From: Eubacterium sp. AF36-5BH
GTDB lineage: Bacteria; Bacillota; Clostridia; Lachnospirales; Lachnospiraceae
Direction of reading: 5' to 3'
Assembly (NCBI RefSeq): GCF_003460505.1
Contig: NZ_QTVG01000008.1
Coordinates: 47,395-111,394 of the forward strand
DNA: 64,000 bases
Shown here: positions 1-6,905 of the stretch, piece by piece
Layout of the letters: every line of letters begins with the position of its first letter
Numbering within the stretch: position 1 is the first letter of the stretch
Translations under genes and position numbers: made by a program
Notes under the pieces: generated by a model
What the model was told of the DNA's origin: nothing
Databases searched by the model: none
The model's input: only the letters and a program-made list of their open reading frames with translations

Positions 1-68
1 ATATTAGTAGGGGCGTCACAGGATAAAGAACAAACATTTTTTACTTCTAGTTCTTCCAGATTACTCAT
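1..68 (-). CDS. partial small peptide gene, 5' end only
   Basis: An ATG at 68-66 follows a strong ribosome binding site (AGGAGG, minus strand, 75-81). Twenty-two codons are visible before the window ends. The reading begins MSNLEELEVKN and then contains two Cys and several Ser/Thr residues (CSLSCDAPT). The acidic start followed by Cys/Ser residues would suit a ribosomally made peptide precursor, but most of the gene is outside the window and I do not recognise a family. It lies 28 bp downstream of the large serine recombinase and is co-directional with it. Confidence 0.4.
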   Translation of the reverse strand, partial: MSNLEELEVKNVCSLSCDAPTN

Positions 69-96
69 ATCCAGTCCTCCTAGTTAAATGTTTATT

Positions 97-1743
97 TTAT
101 TTACATGTTACCTCAACATCGCTCATTCCTTTCAGAACAAATGTTAGTTTATATGGTTCTATTGTACCATCATCGAGCACCGTGCCTACTATAACTTTTT
201 TTACAATGCTCTCAAAAACAACTCTGTCAAATTCATCAAATACTTTTGCATCTTTTATATTATTACGAATTTCACACATTCGGTTTTTAATAGTTTTTTG
301 ATTCAAATTATTATCTGTTAGCATTCTCTTTTCATTTTTTAACTTTGAAATATTGTATGACAACTCTTCATATTTTTTATTGTAGGCTTCTTCATTAATT
401 TTATCATCCAACATCATATCGGTCAATTTATTACGTTTATCCTCTTGCTTTGCCAACGATTTATCTATGCGTTTTAACTTATTTACACAGTCATCACTGT
501 TTAAAGATTCTTCAATAGTTGCCAACAAATTGTCTAATACATCATCAAAATTATCTGCCATTAAACTCATCATCTCTAAAAAAGAATTTTCTATTATTGA
601 CTCATCAATTGCCCTACTATGCTCACACGCTGCTATTCCATTTCTTATTTGATTTGAACATTTCCATACTGGTTTTAATGTACTTCTTGATTGATGATGT
701 ATTCTTCTTGTATAAATTTCTCCACAAAAACCACATTCGCACATACTACTGAGAGCATACATTTTATTATTTCTTATACGTATTACAGGGTCATTATTTA
801 CCGCACTTCTGTATCTACCTTTTCTTATTTCCTGTGCTCTATCCCAAACCTCTCTTGATACTATAGGCTCATGATGATTCTCAATATAAAATTTGTCTTC
901 TTCACCTCTGTTTTCCAGACGTCTTTTTGAGATTGGATCAACAGTATATGTCTTTCCTAATAACAAATCTCCTTTATACTTTTCATTTTTTATTATTCCT
1001 ATTACACCACTATCAGTCCATTTACAAACTCCTTTTTTATTCAATCTACATTGTCTTTTTAGTTCTTTGGCAATTGATATTCCTCCCATACCTGACAAAT
1101 ATAAATCAAATATAAGCCGCACTGTTTCAGCTTCCTCTTCATTAACTGTAATAGACTTGTCTTCTTTATGATAATCATATCCAAGGCAACCATTAAATCC
1201 CATTAATTCTCCACGCCTCATCTTCATCTTGACTCCCATTTTTACATTAGCCGATAAGGATTCCACCTCATTCTGAGCAAGCGTTGATAATAAAGCTAAT
1301 TGCATCTCGCTTTCCATCGTTGAAGTATTTATATTTTCTTTTTCAAAAATAACTGTGACGCCTTTACTTTTAAGCATTCTAACATATTGTATGGTATCAA
1401 CTAAATTTCTTGAAAATCTTGATATTGATTTTGTAAGTATAATATCTATTTTTCCATTCATACAATCGTTAATCATTCTCAAAAAATCATCTCGTTTTTT
1501 TGTTTTAGTTCCTGTAATTCCCTCATCAGCATAAATGCCAACTAAAATCCATTCTTTACTTTGAGATATTTTTTCTTGATAATATTGCTTTTGTGACGTA
1601 AAACTATTTAGCTGTTCTTCATCATCTGTGCTTACCCTAACATAAGCCGCCACTCTTTTCCTATTAAATTCAAGTGCGTTTCCTTCAAATTTTCTATCTC
1701 TAATAACAGGTTCATCACTTGCTTTAATAACCTTGACATCCAT
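97..1743 (-). CDS. large serine recombinase (site-specific integrase)
   Basis: A 548-residue large serine recombinase that would integrate and excise a mobile element by making double-strand breaks with a serine nucleophile. The N-terminal resolvase domain shows YVRVST with the catalytic Ser at residue 38 and Arg at 36, then YADEGITG and SISRFSRN, the active-site arginine region. The middle is a recombinase domain. A zinc ribbon follows (CECGFCGEIY, then further Cys around residues 370-390), and a Lys/Glu-rich coiled coil lies at about 420-500. It is the last full gene of the left module; a terminator and a SHOCT-like peptide lie just upstream. It looks intact. No tRNA or attachment site is visible, so the element it serves cannot be bounded here, but the ICE to the right is a candidate. 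Confidence 0.93.
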   Translation of the reverse strand: MDVKVIKASDEPVIRDRKFEGNALEFNRKRVAAYVRVSTDDEEQLNSFTSQKQYYQEKISQSKEWILVGIYADEGITGTKTKKRDDFLRMINDCMNGKIDIILTKSISRFSRNLVDTIQYVRMLKSKGVTVIFEKENINTSTMESEMQLALLSTLAQNEVESLSANVKMGVKMKMRRGELMGFNGCLGYDYHKEDKSITVNEEEAETVRLIFDLYLSGMGGISIAKELKRQCRLNKKGVCKWTDSGVIGIIKNEKYKGDLLLGKTYTVDPISKRRLENRGEEDKFYIENHHEPIVSREVWDRAQEIRKGRYRSAVNNDPVIRIRNNKMYALSSMCECGFCGEIYTRRIHHQSRSTLKPVWKCSNQIRNGIAACEHSRAIDESIIENSFLEMMSLMADNFDDVLDNLLATIEESLNSDDCVNKLKRIDKSLAKQEDKRNKLTDMMLDDKINEEAYNKKYEELSYNISKLKNEKRMLTDNNLNQKTIKNRMCEIRNNIKDAKVFDEFDRVVFESIVKKVIVGTVLDDGTIEPYKLTFVLKGMSDVEVTCK

Positions 1744-1770
1744 TTTTGTGATCTCCTTTTTGTAATTTTC

Positions 1771-1792
1771 TTAAGTATATATATAAACTTAA
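1771..1792. repeat. inverted repeat upstream of the recombinase
   Basis: TTAAGT and ACTTAA arms are separated by a 10-base AT-rich spacer, 28 bases upstream of the recombinase start. This could be an operator or promoter element. AT-rich DNA makes chance palindromes common, so support is weak. Confidence 0.25.
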
Positions 1793-1807
1793 ATATGAAC
1801 AAACCTA

Positions 1808-1834
1808 CAGAAAAGCCAACATAAAATGTCGGCT
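1808..1834 (-). terminator. intrinsic terminator after the SHOCT-like gene
   Basis: On the minus strand AGCCGACAT pairs with ATGTTGGCT around a short loop and is followed by TTTTC. It sits directly after the stop of the small gene ending at 1840 and separates the toxin-containing operon from the recombinase gene. Confidence 0.65.
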
Positions 1835-1839
1835 CTTCT

Positions 1840-1995
1840 TTAAAAACTTACTATGTCATACTCATTCATCAGTTTTCTCTTAATTCTTGAATATTCATCC
1901 ATTGAAATGTATTCTTTTCTCATTATCCATCCTAAAACAGCCAGTTTTTTTGTTAACTCTAGTTCTTTTGATTTTTCATTATGTTGAATCTCCAT
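1840..1995 (-). CDS. small SHOCT-like protein
   Basis: A 51-residue protein starting at an ATG that overlaps the stop of the PemK/MazF gene (TAATG arrangement), which predicts translational coupling. The sequence has a Lys/Glu-rich start, then LGWIMRKEYISMDEYSRI and a basic tail. This matches the short SHOCT motif, in which a hydrophobic patch and an I/Y-x-x-x-E-Y segment form a small helical oligomerisation unit. Small SHOCT proteins are often found beside recombinase genes in Firmicute mobile elements. Function is unknown; a role as partner or regulator of the adjacent toxin or recombinase is inference. Confidence 0.65.
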   Translation of the reverse strand: MEIQHNEKSKELELTKKLAVLGWIMRKEYISMDEYSRIKRKLMNEYDIVSF

Positions 1996-2360
1996 TACAT
2001 ATCAACTCCAAGCTGTTTTATTATTGCGTCATTCACCTTTTTCATGACTTCTGATGTTTTTGGAATATGCCCAACTTTACTTATTATTTTCTTTTTTGCC
2101 ACAACTGTAATTTGTTCTACTAACAATAATGATTCTTCTTCAAAGTATCCTTTCACATCCTTTGGTGTAACCAATATATGTGTTATAAATTTTTTCTTTG
2201 GCACTCTGCTTGTGCAAGGACAAACTGACAATGTATTTGAGTATTTATTATTTTTATTATTGCTTACTACTACACACGGACGAACACCTGACTGTATCGA
2301 AGTTTTCGGATGTTGACCTAAATCCACATATATAACATCTCCTCTAATAATTTGCTTCAT
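1995..2360 (-). CDS. PemK/MazF-family toxin endoribonuclease
   Basis: A 121-residue protein with the PemK/MazF beta-barrel pattern: an N-terminal GDVIYVDLG, then GVRPCVVVSNN and a central strand leading to the SLLLVEQITVV segment. Family members cleave mRNA and are usually paired with an antitoxin. No classical antitoxin (MazE or AbrB type) is visible upstream. The start overlaps the end of the resolvase-like gene by 4 bases and the end overlaps the SHOCT gene, so all are co-translated. The neighbouring XRE or resolvase-like proteins could act as antitoxin or repressor, but the sequence does not decide this. It might be a regulatory PemK protein of the mobile element rather than an addiction toxin. 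Confidence 0.8.
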   Translation of the reverse strand: MKQIIRGDVIYVDLGQHPKTSIQSGVRPCVVVSNNKNNKYSNTLSVCPCTSRVPKKKFITHILVTPKDVKGYFEEESLLLVEQITVVAKKKIISKVGHIPKTSEVMKKVNDAIIKQLGVDM

Positions 2361-2737
2361 ACCTTTTCCCTCCTCTTAAGCTGTAAATTTAATTTTCCTT
2401 CGTCAACTGTTATTATCTGCCCTCCTGCCTGAATAACTTTTCCTATTTTCTGATAGGCATCTTCTATATTTTGTGAAATTGCTGCCATATTGCATACTAA
2501 AATTCCGTCTGCTTTTTCGTTCTGTATTTCTCTTACCATTTTATTAAAGTGCGTATTTACAACACTGCATCCCATAATGTTTTTGTGCATAATTTTAATA
2601 ATTCTCAAGTTATGTGCTTTAGCATATTCACTAATGTAACTAAGCTGTTTTTCTTCTTTCCAATCCACATTTTTATCTGTTGCATTCGTCACAGATAAGT
2701 ATGCAATCACATTTATACTTTTCTTTCTTTTACTCAT
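2357..2737 (-). CDS. resolvase-like protein lacking the catalytic serine
   Basis: A 126-residue protein with the fold pattern of a serine-recombinase catalytic domain only. The region that is YVRVST in the large recombinase reads YLSVTN here, so both the active-site Arg and Ser positions are changed (to Ser and Thr). The later segments (ADGILVCNMAAISQN, then GGQIITVDEG) follow the resolvase strand and helix order, but the SRFSRN arginines are absent. There is no DNA-binding domain. It is probably not catalytic; it may bind the full recombinase or act as a structural or regulatory subunit. It overlaps the PemK/MazF gene by 4 bases. Confidence 0.6.
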   Translation of the reverse strand: MSKRKKSINVIAYLSVTNATDKNVDWKEEKQLSYISEYAKAHNLRIIKIMHKNIMGCSVVNTHFNKMVREIQNEKADGILVCNMAAISQNIEDAYQKIGKVIQAGGQIITVDEGKLNLQLKRREKV

Positions 2738-2749
2738 TGTTTTCTCCTT

Positions 2750-3070
2750 TTAATTTGGTATTTCCTTTATCATTTGTACAAACTGCTGACTGAAATATGT
2801 CCTCATTTCCGGTGAGAGTTTTCTTAATTCTTCATCAACAGATATGTTTCCCTGTTTATTTTGTATAGCAAGAATTGTATTTGCATCCGTATCTAATTCC
2901 GTTACCAATGCATATAACAAATCTATGCTAATTCTTCTGGTTCCCTCTTCCACTTGCGTAATATGAGAAACACTTTTTCCAACAGCTTCGCTAAGCTCAT
3001 CTATTGTCATATTCTTATCTCTTCTTAACTGTCGGATAATAGAGCCGACGTTCCAACCTTCATATTTCAC
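2750..3070 (-). CDS. XRE-family HTH protein
   Basis: A 106-residue DNA-binding protein with one XRE helix-turn-helix: IIRQLRRDKNMTIDELSEA, then GKSVSHITQVEEGTR at about residues 10-50. A C-terminal helical tail (LSPEMRTYFSQQFVQMI) likely mediates dimerisation. The start is GTG at 3070 and overlaps the TGA of the upstream 43-residue gene (GTGA), a coupled arrangement. It belongs to the same operon as the resolvase-like proteins and the PemK/MazF toxin and could be the antitoxin or autorepressor. Confidence 0.8.
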   Translation of the reverse strand: MKYEGWNVGSIIRQLRRDKNMTIDELSEAVGKSVSHITQVEEGTRRISIDLLYALVTELDTDANTILAIQNKQGNISVDEELRKLSPEMRTYFSQQFVQMIKEIPN

Positions 3071-3198
3071 TTTACCTTCTCCTCTATGTACTCATCCGCT
3101 TCCTGCTCTGTCGGACAGGCAACTACTCGCCTGCCCGATGAGTCATAAACAACAACCTCTGAGGGATAAATTACTTTCTGATATTCCTTAACATTCAT
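3067..3198 (-). CDS. 43-residue conserved-looking small protein
   Basis: An ORF that starts inside the end of the upstream gene (11-base overlap) and stops in a GTGA overlap with the XRE gene. The reading is MNVKEYQKVIYPSEVVVYDS, then SGRRVVACPTEQEADEYIEEKVK. Tight coupling on both sides argues that it is real even though it is short. The central beta-rich part and the acidic helix resemble small accessory proteins of mobile elements. I do not recognise a family. Confidence 0.6.
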   Translation of the reverse strand: MNVKEYQKVIYPSEVVVYDSSGRRVVACPTEQEADEYIEEKVK

Positions 3199-3559
3199 AA
3201 TCGTAATTGACTGTTGCAAAACATCCCTCATCAAAAAGATAAACTCCTATTTCGTTTTCTTTCATTACTGAAAGAAATGCTTCTTTTTCAATAGGATCAT
3301 CACTTATGTCATTTAATGTTCTTAACACAATAAGGTTAATATTCTTATTTGCCATTTCATCTAAAAACTGATTAATAGTTTTTCTCTGAACTCCTGTTTC
3401 ACCACTTGCATCTAAAAACCAGTAATTCACATTTAGGAGTCTTTTCTTACATTCATATCCGATGCGTTTTGTAACATCAATTACTGTATTAAAATCCTTC
3501 TGTGATTTGATAAATATCACTCCATTTGCAACTTCTTTTCCATCAAAAATTTTCCACAT
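3188..3559 (-). CDS. second degraded resolvase-like protein
   Basis: A 123-residue protein that follows the resolvase N-domain outline: WFLDASGETGVQRKTINQF corresponds to the YADEGITGTKTKKRDDF region of the large recombinase, and INLIVLRTLNDISDDP to IDIILTKSISRFSRN. The catalytic arginines of the last motif are replaced, and no YVRVS motif is found near the N terminus. It is therefore probably not a recombinase. It is the first gene of the operon that includes the 43-residue protein, XRE, resolvase-like protein, PemK and SHOCT genes. A regulatory or excision-factor role is inference. Confidence 0.5.
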   Translation of the reverse strand: MWKIFDGKEVANGVIFIKSQKDFNTVIDVTKRIGYECKKRLLNVNYWFLDASGETGVQRKTINQFLDEMANKNINLIVLRTLNDISDDPIEKEAFLSVMKENEIGVYLFDEGCFATVNYDYEC

Positions 3560-3663
3560 AAATCTATATACCTACTTTCATATTATTTGACTAATCAATG
3601 TGCACGTTTCTTAATCACAATTAAACTTTACAACTTTTAAATTCTTATTTTTATGAGGTTTCA

Positions 3664-3693
3664 TACGTAGTAACTACGTATCATATGCGTAGT
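3664..3693. promoter_or_regulatory. operator-like inverted repeats
   Basis: A perfect 17-base palindrome (TACGTAGT-A-ACTACGTA) lies at 3664-3680. A third half-site in opposite orientation (GCGTAGT) lies at 3687-3693, so three ACGTAGT-type half-sites sit in 30 bases. They lie between the XRE repressor gene (ends at 3694) and the operon starting at 3559, the usual place for an XRE operator. Confidence 0.5.
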
Positions 3694-3990
3694 TTATATA
3701 TTTTCCAGAATTCCTTTTAATATTTTCATTGCTAATTCTTTCTTTTCTTCTGGAACATCAGTTAATAATTCACTACTCTTCCTTCCTATTATTAGATAAT
3801 CTAATGTTGTATCCAAAATAGATGCCATTTCTACAAAGGTCTCTATGGTTGTGCTATGATTTCCCAATTCTATTCCACTGTAGGTTCTATGGGATATATT
3901 TAGCTCTTCGGCAAAGCTCTCCTGTGTATAACCTTTTGCCTTTCTTAATTCTTTGATTCTTTTTCCGCTTTCTTTTACGTTATAGTTCAT
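3694..3990 (-). CDS. XRE-family repressor
   Basis: A 98-residue Cro/CI-type regulator. The HTH spans about residues 10-65: RIKELRKAKGYTQESFAEEL, then ISHRTYSGIELGNHSTTIET, followed by the typical LDTTLDYLIIG segment. It is transcribed in the same direction as the downstream module and separated from it by the palindromic half-sites at 3664-3693, which it is the best candidate to bind. A ribosome binding site (GGAAAGGAG type) precedes the ATG. Confidence 0.85.
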   Translation of the reverse strand: MNYNVKESGKRIKELRKAKGYTQESFAEELNISHRTYSGIELGNHSTTIETFVEMASILDTTLDYLIIGRKSSELLTDVPEEKKELAMKILKGILENI

Positions 3991-4074
3991 TATTTCTTTC
4001 TCCTTTCCTGGCAGATACCAGTTCAGGTAGAAAAAAACTAATTACTAATCATTTATCTGAAGTTCAGTTACGTA

Positions 4075-4131
4075 CAAAAAAAGACGCAAAGAGAAAGTCA
4101 GTTAATAAACTGATATCTTTCCCCTGCGTCT
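4075..4131 (-). terminator. long intrinsic terminator hairpin
   Basis: Minus strand: AGACGCA pairs with TGCGTCT, GAAAG with CTTTC, and ATCAGTT with AACTGA around an ATAA loop, followed directly by seven T. It ends the transcript carrying the Com-like gene, or acts as an attenuator ahead of the XRE repressor gene, which starts 85 bases further on. Confidence 0.75.
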
Positions 4132-4201
4132 CTGGTGCTCCTACGGTCACATATATATGTTTAACCGCATGCCCTTATCAGGTGGGCCTTATTATTCAAT
4201 T
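4132..4201 (-). other. possible structured RNA between the Com-like gene and the terminator
   Basis: The 70 bases between the Com-like stop and the terminator are richer in G and C than their surroundings. On the minus strand two short stems can form: GCCC with GGGC (4184-4187/4171-4174) and CGGT with ACCG (4064-4067 equivalents at 4164-4167/4144-4147) closing an ACATATATATGT hairpin, then the long terminator. I do not recognise a known riboswitch class. It could be a regulatory leader for the XRE gene or an RNA target of the Com-like protein. Confidence 0.3.
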
Positions 4202-4378
4202 TTATATATATATTTGTCCATGTAAAGAACATTTTTTTAAATATTTTTCAGTACATTTTTTAAATCTTAGAACTCTTCCACAACGATTACATTTAATTGC
4301 AATAGATAATTCGCCAGATGAATAATCAAATAATCTCTTTTTGCATTTCACACAACGTATCTGAATCATATTCTTCAA
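4202..4378 (-). CDS. Com-like zinc-ribbon protein
   Basis: A 58-residue protein starting at TTG 4378, nine bases after a GGAGG ribosome binding site (an in-frame ATG follows at 4369). The sequence IRCVKCKKRLFDYSSGEL then IAIKCNRCGRVLRFKK has paired C-x2-C motifs, the pattern of the Com family of small zinc-finger RNA-binding regulators (phage Mu Com activates translation of mom). Com-like proteins in Firmicutes often precede an adenine methyltransferase gene, but none follows here. A basic tail with two further Cys follows the ribbon. It appears to be an orphan copy. Confidence 0.65.
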   Translation of the reverse strand: MKNMIQIRCVKCKKRLFDYSSGELSIAIKCNRCGRVLRFKKCTEKYLKKCSLHGQIYI

Positions 4379-4753
4379 TCACTAACACCTCCATTTTAGA
4401 GGTTATAATCATACAACAACTTATCATACCACAACCTCTCATTAGAATGTCAGTCAAAAGGGAACGTCAAACTGAACATTTATACAATTTAGCTAATTTA
4501 TAGTAGCGATATAATATATTATAAGAACATACGTTCGATTAGTCAAGGAATTATTTTTCTAAAAATCATAAAATACTTTATAAGATAAGAATCAAATAAG
4601 ACGGTGAATGATACCCACCAAAATGATTTTGAGTTAGTTTTCTAAAGATAAATATCATAATAAATATTCCGGTTGTCATGTCCCTACTGTCCGATGAAAA
4701 GAAATCAATAAAGTTATGTGATTGGGAGATGAAATCTTATCACTTTCAACTCA
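4379..4753. other. gene-poor spacer
   Basis: AT-rich stretch between the Com-like gene and the end of the biosynthetic cluster. I see the ribosome binding site for the Com-like gene (4386-4392) and no convincing gene or hairpin in the rest. It is likely the scar or junction between two modules. Confidence 0.4.
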
Positions 4754-4909
4754 TTAATAAAGCCGCACCACAAAGTTTCTCGGTTCTTGACTATTTCGTT
4801 GAACCTTATTAATATCACCTAAGTCGATTATTTGAGGTTTACGTGTTCTCTCTTGAACACCGGTTTCCAAATCTCCAAAATTAGGGATTTCTGATGCAGG
4901 AATATTCAA
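4754..4909 (-). pseudogene. 51-codon open stretch directly after the GT2 stop
   Basis: Immediately after the TGA of the GT2 gene, and in the same frame, an open stretch begins with TTG and runs 51 codons (start NIPASEIPNFGDLETG, end NFVVRLY). It has no ribosome binding site of its own. It may be the tail of a different gene joined at a recombination point, or chance. No family recognised. Confidence 0.2.
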
Positions 4910-5812
4910 TCATAATCTAGATAGTTTTGTAAATAAACGTTTATCTTTATATGATATCTTAGTGTTTTTTCTATATTCTGATTTAACCTCCCTATAGAAT
5001 AATCCAATATTTCTTGATGCCTTTTTACAGTAATCCTCATCAGCTATACATATTACATTGTAGTAATACCATAAAATATGATATAAATACCATTTTTCTA
5101 ATTCTTCTTTTTCTTCTTTTTCCTTAAAAATAGAGCCACTTGATTTGATTCCATCAATACAACATTTGATGAGTTCATAATAGTAATCCCTCGCTGCATT
5201 AGCCATTATACTATCATCTCTACATCTGTAATTATATAATCCTTTATGATATACAACGCTCTTGTCTGCCTTCGCAACAAGTTTAGGTAATGTATATAAA
5301 TCTTCATGAATTTTTCCCACAGGAAATTCAATATCATCAAACAATTCTCTCTTAAATAATTTCCCCCAAACTTCAAAACATGACGTATACAGCATATGTA
5401 AAAGCATCTTATGTGAATTACCAATTATCACCTCTCCACTCTCAAAATGATGTCCAGATTTGACAATCGCTGTAATATCAGCATTATCCTCTTCCATCAA
5501 CCACACTAAAATTTCTAATGTTTTTTCATCAATCCAGTCATCTCCATCTACAAACATAATATATTCACCAGTAGATTTTTTTATTGCACAATTTCTAGCT
5601 GCAGATAAACCTTGATTTTCTTGATGTATAACAATTACTTGTTCATATTTATTCGAATACTCATCACATATGTTAACGCTTTTATCTGTTGAGCCATCGT
5701 CAACAAGTATTATCTCAATATTTTTATATGTTTGCTTTATCAAAGAATCAATACATTTGGTAACATAACACTCGATGTTGTATACAGGCACAATTATTGA
5801 CACTTTCTTCAT
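4910..5812 (-). CDS. family 2 glycosyltransferase
   Basis: A 300-residue GT-A fold enzyme expected to transfer a sugar from a nucleotide-sugar donor. The start is the usual VSIIVPVYNIECYVTKCIDS, followed by ILVDDGSTDKS and, near residue 90, the metal-binding DGDDW motif. A catalytic-base region (KIHEDLYTLPKL) is present in the middle. There are no membrane helices, so it is cytoplasmic or peripheral. It is the last gene of the cluster, 25 bases after the BtrH-like gene, and would decorate the product before or together with export. It could instead be a cell-surface glycosyltransferase carried along. Confidence 0.85.
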   Translation of the reverse strand: MKKVSIIVPVYNIECYVTKCIDSLIKQTYKNIEIILVDDGSTDKSVNICDEYSNKYEQVIVIHQENQGLSAARNCAIKKSTGEYIMFVDGDDWIDEKTLEILVWLMEEDNADITAIVKSGHHFESGEVIIGNSHKMLLHMLYTSCFEVWGKLFKRELFDDIEFPVGKIHEDLYTLPKLVAKADKSVVYHKGLYNYRCRDDSIMANAARDYYYELIKCCIDGIKSSGSIFKEKEEKEELEKWYLYHILWYYYNVICIADEDYCKKASRNIGLFYREVKSEYRKNTKISYKDKRLFTKLSRL

Positions 5813-5837
5813 AAATCACCACTTTCTATTGATATAT

Positions 5838-6890
5838 TCATACATTATAATTATCAAAAAAGTCATTTAACGCTCTTAAACTGATTTCTAATTGCTGAAA
5901 CAAACCCTTAACTTTCTCAACAATCAATTTGCCATGCTTTTTTTCTTTTTTTACATTATATTTCATAAAAAGAGTTCTTAATATAACAGTTTTGTGTGCC
6001 AAATCACTGAATTCATTATAAATCCTTTTTATTTCTTCGTTACTAGATATATACTGATTATCAATCATATATTCAATTCTGGCACACATTACATCGTTAA
6101 ATATATATATCAAATGTATCGTTTTATAATCGAGCCTAGAACCTTCACTTATACAATACTTCAAATATTCCACAATACGCTCTAAACACTCAATTCCATA
6201 TACTACTTCTTCACAAACTGTAAATAAATCAGATTCATCATTAATTGTATTCTCTTTCGAATTCAAAAAGTCAGAAATCATATTACGTGTTCTGTCAAAA
6301 TCAAAGGTATATTTTTCATTTCTAGAATACTGCAATAATAGAACATTCACCATATCTACACTATCTCGTTCCCTTATATATCCCATATTTGCATCAAATG
6401 CCATCCTAAAATCTAAATATGGAATTTCCTTAACAGAATAAATATGCTTAAAAAAATCTGCTGCAAGAACAACTTTCTTTTCTTCGTTATACCCCATTAC
6501 AAATATCTCATGTGAACTATGAATTTTCGTTTCACTTTCAAGCCACCAGGAATCTATGTAGTAGGTGTCAACCTCGGTAAAAATATATTTTTTTGCTCTA
6601 ATGCTATCTTTTATAATCTCAATAATGTTATCTGTTTTATATAATTCAATTATTTCGTTTTTCAACATAGGACACTGTTCATAGTACTCTGAGTTCATAT
6701 CATACTTAAAATCTCCCATGTAACCTTTTACATATTTGTTTGCATATATCCATAATGAAATGTAATTATTATATAACCAAATCTTATCGTCATTAACAGC
6801 TTTAAGAATACCATTTATGGCAGTATTCAAAGGATACGTCTTATATTTTGGTATTGTAAACGGTAAACTTATTGAATTATTATCACACAT
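5838..6890 (-). CDS. BtrH-like protein without the N-terminal cysteine
   Basis: A 350-residue protein that resembles the protein at 11109-12164 in length, gene position and layout: an N-terminal papain/C39-like half and a helical C-terminal half. The HEIFVMGYNEEKKVVLAAD segment fits the His...Asp strand pair of the BtrH/C39-like fold. The N-terminal motif that should hold the nucleophile Cys reads TYPLNTAIN here, with no Cys (the only early Cys is residue 2). It is therefore probably inactive as an acyltransferase and may be a binding partner or carrier chaperone. It lies between the ABC exporter genes and the terminal glycosyltransferase. Confidence 0.5.
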   Translation of the reverse strand: MCDNNSISLPFTIPKYKTYPLNTAINGILKAVNDDKIWLYNNYISLWIYANKYVKGYMGDFKYDMNSEYYEQCPMLKNEIIELYKTDNIIEIIKDSIRAKKYIFTEVDTYYIDSWWLESETKIHSSHEIFVMGYNEEKKVVLAADFFKHIYSVKEIPYLDFRMAFDANMGYIRERDSVDMVNVLLLQYSRNEKYTFDFDRTRNMISDFLNSKENTINDESDLFTVCEEVVYGIECLERIVEYLKYCISEGSRLDYKTIHLIYIFNDVMCARIEYMIDNQYISSNEEIKRIYNEFSDLAHKTVILRTLFMKYNVKKEKKHGKLIVEKVKGLFQQLEISLRALNDFFDNYNV

Positions 6891-6905
6891 ATGCTATTCC
6901 CCTTT

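Noticed and set aside
3188..3559. An active small resolvase
   Set aside because: The catalytic Arg motif is lost and no YVRVS motif is present.
4075..4201. A known riboswitch class (c-di-GMP, preQ1, purine, guanidine types considered)
   Set aside because: A GACGCA-like word and short stems are present, but the conserved cores of these classes could not be placed.
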